A stretch of DNA of 64,000 nt, taken from Paracoccaceae bacterium (GTDB taxonomy: Bacteria; Pseudomonadota; Alphaproteobacteria; Rhodobacterales; Rhodobacteraceae). A program made the translations under genes and the position numbers. The notes under the pieces were generated by a model, which saw nothing but the letters and a program-made list of their open reading frames with translations, made no database searches and had not been told where the DNA came from. The stretch is taken from contig JAFMHK010000002.1 in the NCBI GenBank assembly GCA_017854585.1, positions 1 through 64,000 of the forward strand, in the 5' to 3' direction. This document shows positions 37,544 to 46,935 of the stretch, in pieces (the first letter of the stretch is position 1; each line of letters begins with the position of its first letter).

Positions 37544-37888
37544 ATGACGACACCGCTGTTGCGCGTCACAACCACCACGGTCCCGCCCGAGGTCTCGCGC
37601 CCCGATCCCGCCAAACTTGTCGCAGGCGACCCCGTCCATACCACATGGAACCTCGAGGACCGGGACGGTCTTTATTGCGGCATCTGGGAAAGCACGCCGG
37701 GCATCTGGCGCATCTCGTATGATGAATGGGAATATTGCCGCATCTTGTCGGGCGTCTCGGTCATCACCGACGCGGATGGCACCGCGACCACCCTGCGCGC
37801 GGGCGACAGCTTTGTCCTTGCGCCCGGATTTTCCGGCACATGGGAGGTGGTGGAAACAACCCGCAAGGATTACGTGATCCGCGTCTGA
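37544..37888 (+). CDS. Cupin-domain protein (DUF861 / EutQ-like)
   Basis: 114 residues forming one small beta barrel: TTWNLEDRDGLYCGIWESTPG, YDEWEYCRILSGVSVITDADG and LRAGDSFVLAPGFSGTWEVVE, the cupin_3 pattern seen next to many Roseobacter amino-acid and ureide catabolic genes. Enzymatic role unknown. The start is adjacent to the preceding stop. A strong terminator follows. Confidence 0.82.
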   Translation: MTTPLLRVTTTTVPPEVSRPDPAKLVAGDPVHTTWNLEDRDGLYCGIWESTPGIWRISYDEWEYCRILSGVSVITDADGTATTLRAGDSFVLAPGFSGTWEVVETTRKDYVIRV

Positions 37889-38031
37889 TCCGCCCCCCTG
37901 CGAAATCCACACAAGGTCCGCAAGGACACGACGATAGCGACGCTGGCGTTGATCCCCTCGCATGCTGGCTTTGAGGGGGGGCGCACCTGACATCGGGCAA
38001 CCATTGCGCGGGCCAACAAACCCGCAGACAC

Positions 38032-38071
38032 AAAAAGCCCGGGCCGCCAAGACATGCGATCCGGGCTTTTT
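38032..38071. terminator. Bidirectional terminator after the cupin and GYD genes
   Basis: AAAAAGCCCGG (38032-38042) pairs with CCGGGCTTTTT (38061-38071) across an 18-base loop; T runs are present on both strands. It separates the plus-strand cupin gene from the minus-strand GYD gene. Confidence 0.85.
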
Positions 38072-38106
38072 GCACCGCGACGCGCACGCGCGCGCCGCCT
38101 CGTGTC

Positions 38107-38448
38107 TTAGCTTGCGTTCGGTGCTTTGAACTTGGCCACCATCGCGCCCGCGCGCTTCTGCGCGGCCATGAATTCATGTGACGTGAATGCCTGCACGGTC
38201 TTGAGGTTGCTCACCCCACCCGATGCGCCCGCCACGATCAACGCGGCCATAAGGCCCTCCATGTCTGCGGACTCCACCGACACATGCATGCAAAAATCCG
38301 AATCGCCCAGCGTGACATGATAGGATTCCATCTTGCCGCCGCTCGCCTCAACCAGCGGCTTGACCGCCGCCTCCCGGTCGGACGGGCTGGCCAACATTCC
38401 GCGAATGCCGTCGGTCGAATAATTACCGGTAATAATATATCTCGCCAT
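38107..38448 (-). CDS. GYD-domain protein
   Basis: 113 residues, a dimeric ferredoxin-like (GYD) fold: MARYIITGNYSTDGIRGML, EASGGKMESYHVTLGDSDFC and the C-terminal AFTSHEFMAAQKRAG. The start at 38448 has GGGGGAT upstream. The family is of unknown function, often near amino-acid or ureide metabolism. It is downstream of creatinase on the same strand with a 163-bp gap. Confidence 0.82.
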   Translation of the reverse strand: MARYIITGNYSTDGIRGMLASPSDREAAVKPLVEASGGKMESYHVTLGDSDFCMHVSVESADMEGLMAALIVAGASGGVSNLKTVQAFTSHEFMAAQKRAGAMVAKFKAPNAS

Positions 38449-38611
38449 CGGAGATCCCCCCAGAATTGTGAAAAGAATTATACCCGCAGAGCAGGCGGTA
38501 ACGGCAGCGCACGCGCGCTGCAGTCGGCATAATAACAGAACCGCCCGATTCCCCCTACGGAAAGCCATGAAGGTATCCGGCGCGCGCCATGGGACGCGCC
38601 GGATGCCCGTT

Positions 38612-39814
38612 TCACACCACGTTGAACCCCGGACCATAGGGATAGCCGGTGATGTTTTCCGCGCCATCTTCGGTGATGATCAAAATGTCATGTTCCCGGT
38701 AACCACCTGCGCCCGGCTGCCCCTCGGGGATGGTCAGCATCGGTTCCATGCTGATCACCATGCCCGGCGCCAGCACCGTGTCGATATCCTCGCGCAGCTC
38801 CAGCCCCGCCTCGCGGCCATAGTAATGCGACAGCACGCCGAACGAATGGCCATAGCCGAAACTGCGGTATTGCAGCAGGTCCTGCCCGGCAAAGAAATCG
38901 TTGATCCCATGGGTGATCTCGGCACAGCTTACGCCGGGCTTCATCAGCGACATGCCCAGTTCATGGGCCGCCACATTGGCCTGCCAATACGCAAGGCTGG
39001 CGTCATCCACCTCGCCCACGAACAAGGTCCGCTCCAACGCGGTGTAATAGCCGCTGATCATCGGAAAGGTGTTGAGACTCAGGATATCGCCGCGCTGCAA
39101 CACCCGCCCCGTCACCGGGTTATGTGCACCGTCGGTGTTCAGCCCGCTCTGGAACCAGACCCACGTGTCGCGGTATTCCGCATCTGGAAAGCGGGCTGCA
39201 ATCTCCGCCTCCATCGCGTCACGGCCCGCCATCGCCACGTCGATTTCCCGGATCCCTTCCTTGATGGCATCCTTGATCGCATAGCCGCCCACATCCGCAA
39301 CCTGCGCCCCCGCGCGGATCAAGGCACGTTCCGCAGGCGACTTGACCATCCGCTGCTGTGCCGTGCTGGCCGCGATATCCACGGTCTTTTCCGTCGTCAG
39401 AAATGTCTGAAGCTTATGCAATCCCGCAAGGTTCAGGTGATCGGACTCAATCGCCACAACCCGCCCCGGACCCGTCACATGCGCCACCGCGCGCCAATAG
39501 TTGTCGCGCTGCCAATCGGTGTAGGTAATGCCATCGCAGGCACAGCGCCGCCATGGCTGCCCCGCGTCGATGCCAGCCGAGATCACGACCGCCTCGGTGG
39601 CCGTCACGACCAACCCATAGGGTCGCCCGAACGCGCAATACAAGAACCCCGAATAATACGCGATATTGTGCATCGAGGTCAGCACAGCCACCTCAGCGCC
39701 TTGTGCGTCCATGATCGAACGCAGCCCCATCAGGCGGGCGTCATACTCGGCCTGACTGAACGGCAAAACGGCCTTTTCGCCATTGTGGAAACGGAAGAAA
39801 TCAGGGCGCTCCAT
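38612..39814 (-). CDS. Creatinase (creatine amidinohydrolase), M24 family
   Basis: 400 residues against 403 for Pseudomonas creatinase. Creatine + water gives sarcosine + urea. Pita-bread fold without metal ligands; the active-site histidine lies in NTDGAHNPVTGR (His231) and the conserved glutamate in GYYTALERTLF (Glu261). FLYCAFGRPYGLVV, DAGQPWRRC, FGYGHSFGVLSHYYGREAG and EPMLTIPEGQPGAGGYREHD closely follow the creatinase sequence as I remember it. It could act on a related guanidino compound. Divergent from the ABC permease gene (144 bp between starts). No creatininase or sarcosine oxidase gene is in the window. Confidence 0.88.
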   Translation of the reverse strand: MERPDFFRFHNGEKAVLPFSQAEYDARLMGLRSIMDAQGAEVAVLTSMHNIAYYSGFLYCAFGRPYGLVVTATEAVVISAGIDAGQPWRRCACDGITYTDWQRDNYWRAVAHVTGPGRVVAIESDHLNLAGLHKLQTFLTTEKTVDIAASTAQQRMVKSPAERALIRAGAQVADVGGYAIKDAIKEGIREIDVAMAGRDAMEAEIAARFPDAEYRDTWVWFQSGLNTDGAHNPVTGRVLQRGDILSLNTFPMISGYYTALERTLFVGEVDDASLAYWQANVAAHELGMSLMKPGVSCAEITHGINDFFAGQDLLQYRSFGYGHSFGVLSHYYGREAGLELREDIDTVLAPGMVISMEPMLTIPEGQPGAGGYREHDILIITEDGAENITGYPYGPGFNVV

Positions 39815-39958
39815 CGCGGACCCTCCTTTGCAGAAGGCCCCGGCGTTCAGGGCAAATCGGGGCGCAGCCCGGCGACGCCATCGCCGGACCCCTGTTGGCG
39901 ATCTAGCCCCACAAAGACCGCGCTGGCAAGTCTCATCATGGGCGTCTAACCTTCGCTT

Positions 39959-40900
39959 ATGCTGCGCTATATCCTTTCACGTCTGCTGTCGCTCTGCCTC
40001 AGCCTGATCGCCGCCAGCGTGGTGATTTTCGGCGTGATCGAAGTTATCCCCGGCGACCCCGCGGCCTTCATGCTGGGCCTGAATGCGACCGATGCAAACA
40101 TTGCCGCGCTGCGGGCTGAACTGGGCCTCGATGGCACCGTGGTCGCGCGTTACTGGGGCTGGGTCAGTGGCATGATGACGGGTGATTTCGGCATCTCGTA
40201 CACCTATCGCGTGTCGGTGTCGGACCTGATCCTTGATCGCATCTGGATATCGCTGCCGCTGGCCATCTACGCGCTGATCTTGTCGACGCTGATCGCCTTT
40301 CCCATCGGCCTCATCGCGGCATCCGCGCGCGGCACGCTGGCCGATTACGGCATCATGGGCGGCACGCAACTGGGCATCGCGGTGCCGAATTTCTGGTTCG
40401 CGATGCTGCTGGTGCTGCTCTTCGCGGTCAACCTGCGCTGGTTTTCGGCTGGCGGCTTCGCCGGTTGGGACAACCCCGCCGCCGCCGTGAAATCTCTGAC
40501 GCTCCCGGCTATCGCGCTGGCTTTGCCGCAAGCCTCCATTCTGGCGCGCGTCATGCGATCGGCGCTTCTGGACACGCTGGGGCAGGATTATATCCGCACC
40601 GCCCGCGCCAAGGGCCTGACCCGGCGCCAAGCCGTCCTTCGCCACGCGCTTCGCAACGCGATGATCCCCGTGCTGACGATCATCGGCCTGCAATTCTCGT
40701 TCCTTCTGGCCGGTGCCATCATCATCGAAAACGTGTTCTTCCTGCCGGGTCTTGGCCGCCTGATCTTTCAGGGCATCACGCAGCGCGACCTGATTGTCGT
40801 GGAAAGCGTGACCATGCTGCTGGTCTTTGCCGTCATCTTGGTCACCTTCCTTGTCGATATCGCCTATGCTGCAGTCGACCCAAGGTTGCGCCGCAGATGA
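39959..40900 (+). CDS. ABC transporter permease (DppB type)
   Basis: 313 residues, six membrane helices. Starts MLRYILSRLLSLCLSL, has GDPAAFMLGLNA, the periplasmic loop GDFGISYTYRVSV and the coupling motif ARAKGLTRRQAVLRHALRNAMIP (EAA-type loop). Forms the inner-membrane channel with the next permease. The stop overlaps the next start by ATGA. No clear ribosome site precedes the ATG. Confidence 0.92.
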   Translation: MLRYILSRLLSLCLSLIAASVVIFGVIEVIPGDPAAFMLGLNATDANIAALRAELGLDGTVVARYWGWVSGMMTGDFGISYTYRVSVSDLILDRIWISLPLAIYALILSTLIAFPIGLIAASARGTLADYGIMGGTQLGIAVPNFWFAMLLVLLFAVNLRWFSAGGFAGWDNPAAAVKSLTLPAIALALPQASILARVMRSALLDTLGQDYIRTARAKGLTRRQAVLRHALRNAMIPVLTIIGLQFSFLLAGAIIIENVFFLPGLGRLIFQGITQRDLIVVESVTMLLVFAVILVTFLVDIAYAAVDPRLRRR

Positions 40901-41721
40901 ACCGCGTTCCCACGTCCTTCTTGATCGGTGCGGCGCTCTCGGTGGTCTTTGTTGCCGCCGCGGCCCTGTCCTTCCTCTGGACCCCGCATGACGTCACGTC
41001 CCTTGTCATCGCCAACCGCCTGCAACCGGCGGGTGGGGATTTCGTGCTTGGCACGGACCAATTCGGGCGCGACCTGCTTTCGATGCTGATGGTGGGGGCG
41101 CGCACCTCCATCGCCGTCGCCCTCGTGGCCGTGGGCATCGGGATTACGCTTGGCGTGCCTTTGGGCCTTGCCGCTGCCGCCGCGCGGGGGTCGCTGCTGG
41201 ATGAGGTCATCATGCGCGGCAACGACCTGATCTTTGCCTTCCCCTCGCTGGTCATCGCCATCTTGATCACGGCGGTCTACGGCCCCTCCGCCACCAACGC
41301 GATCATCGCCATCGGTATCTTCAACATCCCCGTTTTCGCCCGCGTCGCGCGCGGCGGCGCCCTGTCGCTCTGGACGCTGGATTACGTGCTGGCCGCGCGC
41401 ACCGCCGGCAAGGGCCGCCTGCGCATCAGCGCGGAACACATCTTGCCCAATATCGCCAACCTGCTGATCGTGCAGGCCACGATCCAGTTCAGCCTTGGGG
41501 TGCTGGCCGAGGCCGCGTTGTCCTACGTCGGTCTTGGTGCGCAGCCCCCGCTGCCAAGTTGGGGCCGCATGCTGTCGGACGCGCAAACCATGATCTATTC
41601 GCACCCCATGCTGGCGATCTTGCCCGGCATGGCGATCGTGATGATGGTGCTGGGCCTCAACCTGATGGGCGACGGCTTGCGCGACATGCTTGACCCGCGC
41701 CTGCGCAGGCGCCGCCAATGA
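40897..41721 (+). CDS. ABC transporter permease (DppC type)
   Basis: 274 residues, six helices. FVLGTDQFGRDLLSMLMVGARTSI near the N-terminus and the EAA-type loop LAARTAGKGRLRISAEHILPN are typical of DppC. The ATG at 40897 overlaps the stop of the first permease; the stop overlaps the ATPase start. Second half of the membrane channel. Confidence 0.92.
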   Translation: MNRVPTSFLIGAALSVVFVAAAALSFLWTPHDVTSLVIANRLQPAGGDFVLGTDQFGRDLLSMLMVGARTSIAVALVAVGIGITLGVPLGLAAAAARGSLLDEVIMRGNDLIFAFPSLVIAILITAVYGPSATNAIIAIGIFNIPVFARVARGGALSLWTLDYVLAARTAGKGRLRISAEHILPNIANLLIVQATIQFSLGVLAEAALSYVGLGAQPPLPSWGRMLSDAQTMIYSHPMLAILPGMAIVMMVLGLNLMGDGLRDMLDPRLRRRRQ

Positions 41722-43301
41722 TCCGGGTCGACCGCCTGTCGCTTGCCATCCACGGCACGCCGATCCTGCGCGACGTGTCGCTGTCGATACCCAAGGGGCA
41801 GATCTTCGGGCTGGTCGGGGAAAGCGGCTCGGGCAAATCCATGACCGCGCTCAGCCTCATGCAATTGCTGCCCGCCGGGGCCAAGGCCACCGGGCACGCG
41901 CTGCTGGATGACACCGACCTGTTGACCCGGACCGAGGCGCAGATGTGCGGGCTGCGCGGCAATGACCTTGGCATGATCTTTCAGGAACCGATGACCGCAC
42001 TGAACCCCGTTCAGACCATCGGCGATCAGGTCGCCGAGACGCTGCTGATCCATGGCGAAAGCAGCCGCGCCGCTGCCCGCAAAATCGCCCGCGACCGGCT
42101 GGACCGAGTCGGCCTGCAACACGTCGCGATGGACCGCTACCCGCACGAGTTGTCGGGCGGCCAACGCCAACGGGTCTGCATTGCCGCCGCCGTCGCCCTG
42201 TCGCCCCGGCTGCTCATCGCCGATGAACCCACGACCGCACTTGATGTGACCACGCAGGCGCAAATCCTTGATCTGCTGCGCGATCTGGTGGCCCGCGACG
42301 GGATGTCCCTTCTCCTCATCACCCATGATCTTGCCGTGGTGGCCAACATGGCCGACCACGTCGCAGTGATGCAGCGCGGCGAAATTGTGGAACAGGGGCC
42401 AACTGCGGATGTGCTGCGCCTCCAACGCCACCCCTACACCCGCGGCCTGTTCGCCGCCTCCGCGCATCAGCCAGACCGTGTCACCACCCCCCGGCCCGAT
42501 GTTCTCTTGTCCGTTGAAAACGTCATCCGCACCTACCCCGGCCCGCGAACCGGTTTCACCCGCGCCGCCCCCATCGCCGCCGTCGACGATGTCAGTTTCC
42601 AACTGCACAAGGGCGAAAGCCTCGGCCTCGTGGGCGAAAGCGGTTGTGGCAAATCCACCCTCACCCGCGCGATCCTTGGTCTTGATCCAATCCAGTCAGG
42701 CGCAATCTCGGCCTTTGGCCACCCCGTCACGCCGCAGATGCCCAACACCGTGCGCGCCGGTATTCAGGTCGTGTTCCAAGACCCCTACGGCAGCTTCAAC
42801 CCCCGCTGGCGGGTCGAAAAGCTGGTGGCTGAACCGTTCCACCTGCTCCCAGAACGGCCCCGGGATGCGCGCGACCGCGTGGCCGATGCCCTTGCCGCCG
42901 TCGGTCTCTCTGCCGATGACATGCACAAATACCCGCACGAATTTTCCGGCGGTCAGCGTCAGCGCATCGCGATCGCCCGCGCCCTCATCACGCATCCCCG
43001 GATTCTGGTCCTTGATGAGGCGGTCTCGGCGCTTGATGTCTCCATCCGCGCGCAGATCCTTGATCTCCTTGCCGATCTGCAAAACCGGCTGCACCTCAGC
43101 TATCTCTTCATTTCCCATGACCTGACCGTGGTCCGGTCCATCACCGACAGGGTGCTGGTGATGCAGGCCGGAAAGATCGTGGAACAGGGCGAAACGGAAC
43201 AGGTGTTCACCGCGCCCGCACACCCCTACACTCAATCCTTGCTGGCCGCAGCGCCCAGCCTCGACACCATCATGGAGCGTTCCGATGCAACTTTGGTTTG
43301 A
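41718..43301 (+). CDS. Fused ABC transporter ATPase (DppD-DppF fusion)
   Basis: 527 residues with two complete nucleotide-binding domains. First: Walker [11 protein letters not shown], signature LSGGQRQRV, Walker [14 protein letters not shown]. Second (from about residue 260): Walker [11 protein letters not shown], signature FSGGQRQRI, Walker [13 protein letters not shown]. Oligopeptide systems usually use two separate ATPases; fused forms are common in alphaproteobacteria. Note the second Walker B ends DEAVSALD rather than DEPTSALD, still with the catalytic Glu. The 3' end overlaps the aldehyde dehydrogenase start by 17 bp. Confidence 0.93.
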   Translation: MIRVDRLSLAIHGTPILRDVSLSIPKGQIFGLVGESGSGKSMTALSLMQLLPAGAKATGHALLDDTDLLTRTEAQMCGLRGNDLGMIFQEPMTALNPVQTIGDQVAETLLIHGESSRAAARKIARDRLDRVGLQHVAMDRYPHELSGGQRQRVCIAAAVALSPRLLIADEPTTALDVTTQAQILDLLRDLVARDGMSLLLITHDLAVVANMADHVAVMQRGEIVEQGPTADVLRLQRHPYTRGLFAASAHQPDRVTTPRPDVLLSVENVIRTYPGPRTGFTRAAPIAAVDDVSFQLHKGESLGLVGESGCGKSTLTRAILGLDPIQSGAISAFGHPVTPQMPNTVRAGIQVVFQDPYGSFNPRWRVEKLVAEPFHLLPERPRDARDRVADALAAVGLSADDMHKYPHEFSGGQRQRIAIARALITHPRILVLDEAVSALDVSIRAQILDLLADLQNRLHLSYLFISHDLTVVRSITDRVLVMQAGKIVEQGETEQVFTAPAHPYTQSLLAAAPSLDTIMERSDATLV

Positions 43302-44727
43302 CCCCTCGCTGGTGTTTGTCGGCGGCGCGTGGCGCAGCGCAAAGGGGGGCACCCTGCCCGTCCAAGACCCCTCGAACGGCGACACCATCGCGCAAATCGC
43401 ACGCGGCAACGCCGATGATATCGCCGATGCCGTTGTCGCGGCCGAAACCGCCCTGCAAGGCGACTGGGGCCGGATGACCGCCACAGAACGCGGCCGCATC
43501 CTGACCCGCATCGGTCAATTGGTGGCTGAACGGGTCGATGACCTTGCCCTGATCGAGGCAACGGATGTCGGCAAGCCCCTGACACAGGCCCGCGCCGATG
43601 CCGTGGCACTGGCGCGTTATATGGAATTCTATGGCGGCGCGGCGGACAAGGTGATGGGCGAAACGCTGCCCTATCTCGATGGCTTCACGGTCTACACCCT
43701 GCGCCAGCCGCATGGGGTGACCGGCCATATCGTGCCGTGGAATTACCCGATGCAGATCATCGGCCGCTCGGTCGGTGCGGCGCTTGCCATGGGCAATGCC
43801 TGCGTTCTCAAACCAGCGGAAGAGGCCTGCCTGACCGCACTCGCCTTTGCGGATCTGGCGCGGCAGGCGGGCCTGCCCGATGGCGCGCTGAACGTCGTAC
43901 CCGGCTTGGGGGCCGAGGCCGGCGCCGCCCTGACCACCCATCCCGGCATCCACCACATCTCCTTTACAGGCTCCGTCGCCACCGGTCGGATGGTGCAGAC
44001 CGCCGCCGCGCAAAATGTCGTTCCCGTCACGCTGGAACTTGGCGGCAAATCCCCACAACTGGTTTTCGCCGACGCCGATCTGGACCGCGCGCTGCCGTTT
44101 CTGGTGAACGCAGGCATCCAGAACGCAGGCCAGACCTGTTCGGCCTCGTCCCGTATCCTTGTTGAACAATCCATCTTCGATCAGGTCGCAGACCGCATGG
44201 CCACCGCCTACCGCGCCCTGCGTGTCGGTCCGGCCAAGGATGACCTGAACCTCGGCCCCCTGATTTCGGCCCGCCAAAAGCAGATCGTCTCGGGCTTTCT
44301 GAACCTTGCCAGCGCGGATCAGGTCATCGCCCAAGGCACCATCGCGCCGGACGCACCTGCGGGCGGGCACTACATCGCGCCCACCCTCATCTCGGGCCTC
44401 GGACCCGACCATCGTCTGGCGCAGGATGAAATCTTCGGGCCGGTTCAGGTGCTGATCCCCTTCAAGGACGAAGCCGACGCCCTGCGCATCGCCAACGGCA
44501 CCGCCTATGGCCTTGTGGCCTCTGTCTGGTCCGCCGATGGTGGCCGCCAGATGCGGCTGGCCAAGGGGCTGCGCGCGGGGCAGGTCTTCCTCAACAACTA
44601 TGGCGCAGGCGGCGGGGTCGAACTTCCGTTTGGCGGCGTCGGTCACTCCGGCCATGGGCGTGAAAAAGGCTTCGCGGCGCTCTACGGCTTCTCGACGCTC
44701 AAGACCGTGGCGGCATGGCATGGATAG
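43285..44727 (+). CDS. NAD(P)-dependent aldehyde dehydrogenase
   Basis: 480 residues, complete ALDH fold: GHIVPWNYPMQ, FTGSVATGRM, LELGGKSPQ (Glu251) and AGQTCSASSR (Cys285), with the C-terminal FGGVGHSGHGREKG. Closest in style to betaine-aldehyde or aminoaldehyde dehydrogenases. The start at 43285 lies in the end of the ATPase gene with GGAGCG upstream, so it is translationally coupled to the transporter and likely oxidises an aldehyde made from the imported substrate; the substrate is not known. Confidence 0.93.
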   Translation: MQLWFDPSLVFVGGAWRSAKGGTLPVQDPSNGDTIAQIARGNADDIADAVVAAETALQGDWGRMTATERGRILTRIGQLVAERVDDLALIEATDVGKPLTQARADAVALARYMEFYGGAADKVMGETLPYLDGFTVYTLRQPHGVTGHIVPWNYPMQIIGRSVGAALAMGNACVLKPAEEACLTALAFADLARQAGLPDGALNVVPGLGAEAGAALTTHPGIHHISFTGSVATGRMVQTAAAQNVVPVTLELGGKSPQLVFADADLDRALPFLVNAGIQNAGQTCSASSRILVEQSIFDQVADRMATAYRALRVGPAKDDLNLGPLISARQKQIVSGFLNLASADQVIAQGTIAPDAPAGGHYIAPTLISGLGPDHRLAQDEIFGPVQVLIPFKDEADALRIANGTAYGLVASVWSADGGRQMRLAKGLRAGQVFLNNYGAGGGVELPFGGVGHSGHGREKGFAALYGFSTLKTVAAWHG

Positions 44728-44809
44728 GCGCGCAACCCATCTGCCGGGTGCCTTCTTGCCCACACCGGACACAACGACCATTCCACGCCCCGAACCCGAG
44801 TAGACCCAC

Positions 44810-45364
44810 ATGACAAACCTTGGAAAATTTCCCGTCTTCTTCGTGCTGGTGATCTTGGCTGCAATCTCTGCCGCCGTTTTCGGTGCCCTGCACAACCAGC
44901 TTAGTTATTCGGTCGGGCCAGACTATTTTCACGTGATCAAGTTCCCCCAATTCAATCTCGCTCCCGACGTATCCCCAAGGGTGGGCGCGGCCATCGTCGG
45001 GGTGCAGGCAAGTTGGTGGATGGGGGTCATCGTGGGCATTCCCGCCTTTCTCTATGGTCTTTTTCGCGTGCCGACGGCCCGCACCTATCTTGCTGCAGGT
45101 ATTGGGGCGATCGGGGCGGTTGTGCTGTTGTCGGCCTTCGCCGCCCTGCTTGGTTTGATAGCCGGTATCGCGCTGGCTGGCTCCGGGTGGTTCGCTGATC
45201 TCATCGCGATCCCTGCAGGTCTGGACCGTGCCGAATTTCTGCGTGCGGGCATGATGCACGACGCAAGCTATCTGGGTGGCGCCTTGGGCGCGCTTGTGGC
45301 TTTCTGGCCCATGCACCGCGCCGTCGCCATCGACCGCGCCCGCTTGACCGGAGGCCAGCCATGA
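44810..45364 (+). CDS. Membrane protein of unknown function
   Basis: 184 residues with four hydrophobic helices. The first helix is followed by ALHNQLSYSVGPDYFHVIKF and PQFNL, a pattern found in a family of uncharacterised membrane proteins. Polar residues cluster in the loop at residues 28-50. It follows the aldehyde dehydrogenase after 82 bp and overlaps the SDR gene by 4 bp (ATGA). No function can be assigned. Confidence 0.75.
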   Translation: MTNLGKFPVFFVLVILAAISAAVFGALHNQLSYSVGPDYFHVIKFPQFNLAPDVSPRVGAAIVGVQASWWMGVIVGIPAFLYGLFRVPTARTYLAAGIGAIGAVVLLSAFAALLGLIAGIALAGSGWFADLIAIPAGLDRAEFLRAGMMHDASYLGGALGALVAFWPMHRAVAIDRARLTGGQP

Positions 45365-46101
45365 TACTGCAAACGAAAACCGCCATCGTCACCGGTGCCG
45401 CATCAGGGTTTGGCGCAGGTATAGCGCGCGCCTTTGCCGCTGCGGGCGCAACCGTTCTGGTCGCCGATATCAACACCGCCGCCGCCCAAGCCATCGCTGC
45501 CGAAATCGGCGGCATCCCCTGCACGGTCGACGTTGCAAATGGCGCGTCGGTCGCCGCCATGACGCAAACGGCAATTGCGGCGTGGGGCCGGATCGACATC
45601 TTGGTGAACAACGCCGGCATCACCCATCTTCCGGCAAACATGGAGGACGTGTCTGAGGATGATTTCGACCGCGTCTTTGCGGTCAATGCGAAATCCGTCT
45701 ACCTGACCGCGCGCGAGATCATTCCCCATATGAAAGCCGCCCGCGCTGGTGCGGTGCTCAACATCGCCTCCACTGCGGGTGTCTCTCCGCGTCCGCGGCT
45801 GAACTGGTATAACGCATCCAAGGGCTGGATGATCACGGCGACCAAGGCGATGGCGGTGGAACTTGCCCCCCACGGCATCCGCGTCAACGCGCTCAATCCC
45901 GTCGCGGGGGAAACGCCTTTGCTGAAATCCTTCATGGGTGAAGATACCCCCGAAATCCGCGCAAAATTCCTGTCCACGATCCCGCTTGGCCGTTTCTCCA
46001 CACCCGAGGACATGGGCAATGCGGCCACCTTTCTGTGCTCGGACGCCGCCAGCATGATCACGGGCGTCGCCATGGAAGTCGACGGTGGGCGCTGCATATG
46101 A
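45361..46101 (+). CDS. Short-chain dehydrogenase/reductase
   Basis: 246 residues. Cofactor motif TGAASGFGAGIA, VADINTA, NNAG (LVNNAGITH), catalytic Ser in NIASTAG and YNASK (Tyr and Lys) about 155 residues in, and the C-terminal GVAMEVDGGRCI. A classical SDR, probably NAD-linked (acidic residue after the second strand in VADI). Coupled by ATGA overlaps to the membrane protein before and the Imm22-like gene after. Substrate unknown. Confidence 0.92.
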   Translation: MILQTKTAIVTGAASGFGAGIARAFAAAGATVLVADINTAAAQAIAAEIGGIPCTVDVANGASVAAMTQTAIAAWGRIDILVNNAGITHLPANMEDVSEDDFDRVFAVNAKSVYLTAREIIPHMKAARAGAVLNIASTAGVSPRPRLNWYNASKGWMITATKAMAVELAPHGIRVNALNPVAGETPLLKSFMGEDTPEIRAKFLSTIPLGRFSTPEDMGNAATFLCSDAASMITGVAMEVDGGRCI

Positions 46102-46571
46102 CCAGCGTTCTGGCCGCGATTTTCATTCTGGCAGTGCTGTTGCTGCTGTACGATCTGCGCCGCCGCTGGTCGGATCGCCGTATGGGGGCCTCCTCCGACG
46201 GGCAGGCGTTGCCACCGGGTTTCACCCGTGTGCACATCTTTTCCGGTGTGTTCGACACCGAGGCCGACCTGTTCGCGTATTGCTTCACCCCGATCACCGA
46301 CAATGGACCCGAACCCCTCAACCTTGATCTGCCCGAGGCGTCCGTGAACACCCGCTTCGTGGAAGCCGCCTTCGACGATCAGATCCAAGATGTGTTGTCG
46401 CAATACCTCCCGTCCGCCGCCCGCGCCCGGTTCAGCGCCTTGATGCGCGATGACAACGCGCTTCTCCTCATCTTCGAGGCGGCCTTTGACGGCCTTGACT
46501 ACCGCCTTCATAACACGCCGCGTCTGCGGCATCTGGGGTTTGAAACCCTTGCCCTTCCAGCGCAGGATTGA
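46098..46571 (+). CDS. Imm22-like protein with N-terminal membrane anchor
   Basis: 157 residues: an N-terminal helix (SVLAAIFILAVLLLLYDL), a basic stretch and a domain VHIFSGVFDTEADLFAYCF ... ALLLIFEAAFDGLDYRLHNT. The domain pattern (hydrophobic strand then F-x-G-x-F, a long acidic middle, a late LxxIFxxAF) resembles the Imm22 immunity-protein family as I remember it; this is a resemblance only. The following gene encodes a related domain without the membrane anchor. It overlaps the SDR gene by 4 bp. Confidence 0.7.
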   Translation: MTSVLAAIFILAVLLLLYDLRRRWSDRRMGASSDGQALPPGFTRVHIFSGVFDTEADLFAYCFTPITDNGPEPLNLDLPEASVNTRFVEAAFDDQIQDVLSQYLPSAARARFSALMRDDNALLLIFEAAFDGLDYRLHNTPRLRHLGFETLALPAQD

Positions 46572-46578
46572 ACCGACC

Positions 46579-46935
46579 GTGCCCAGCTTCACCCGCCATA
46601 CCCTGCCCGTGGAAATTGCCGTCTTCGCAGGTGATTTCGCCAGCCAACCGCTGGCCTTCGCGCATCTGATGGACGCCGCGCCAGCGCTTGATCTGACCCA
46701 TGTGGAGGTGATCCAGAGCCGCGATCCCGTCACCCGCCTGTCGCAATATTTCCCCGCCCCGGTGGTTGGCGCGCTGATCGCCGCCAGCACCGGGCACAAC
46801 ACGCTCATCCTTATCTTACCCGCCGCCTTCGATGGGCTCGCGTGCCCGCTTGGCGAAACCGAACTGGTCTGGCCGCTTGGCGAACAACGCGGCGTCATCA
46901 CCCGGATGATCGCCAATCACGAGGTTCCCGAATGA
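46579..46935 (+). CDS. Imm22-like protein, paralogue of the preceding gene
   Basis: 118 residues from a GTG at 46579, with AGGA 11 bases upstream. It aligns along its length with the previous protein: VFAGDFASQPLAFAHL matches IFSGVFDTEADLFAYC, RLSQYFPAPVVGALI matches VLSQYLPSAARARFS, and LILILPAAFDG matches LLLIFEAAFDG. There is no membrane helix, so one member of the pair is anchored and the other soluble. It overlaps the P1 peptidase start by 4 bp. No toxin gene is visible nearby. Confidence 0.65.
   Translation: MPSFTRHTLPVEIAVFAGDFASQPLAFAHLMDAAPALDLTHVEVIQSRDPVTRLSQYFPAPVVGALIAASTGHNTLILILPAAFDGLACPLGETELVWPLGEQRGVITRMIANHEVPE

Noticed and set aside
38612-39814. Xaa-Pro dipeptidase as the function of the M24 protein
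   Set aside because: The metal-ligand residues of prolidases are replaced and the whole length follows creatinase, including the active-site histidine in DGAHNPV.
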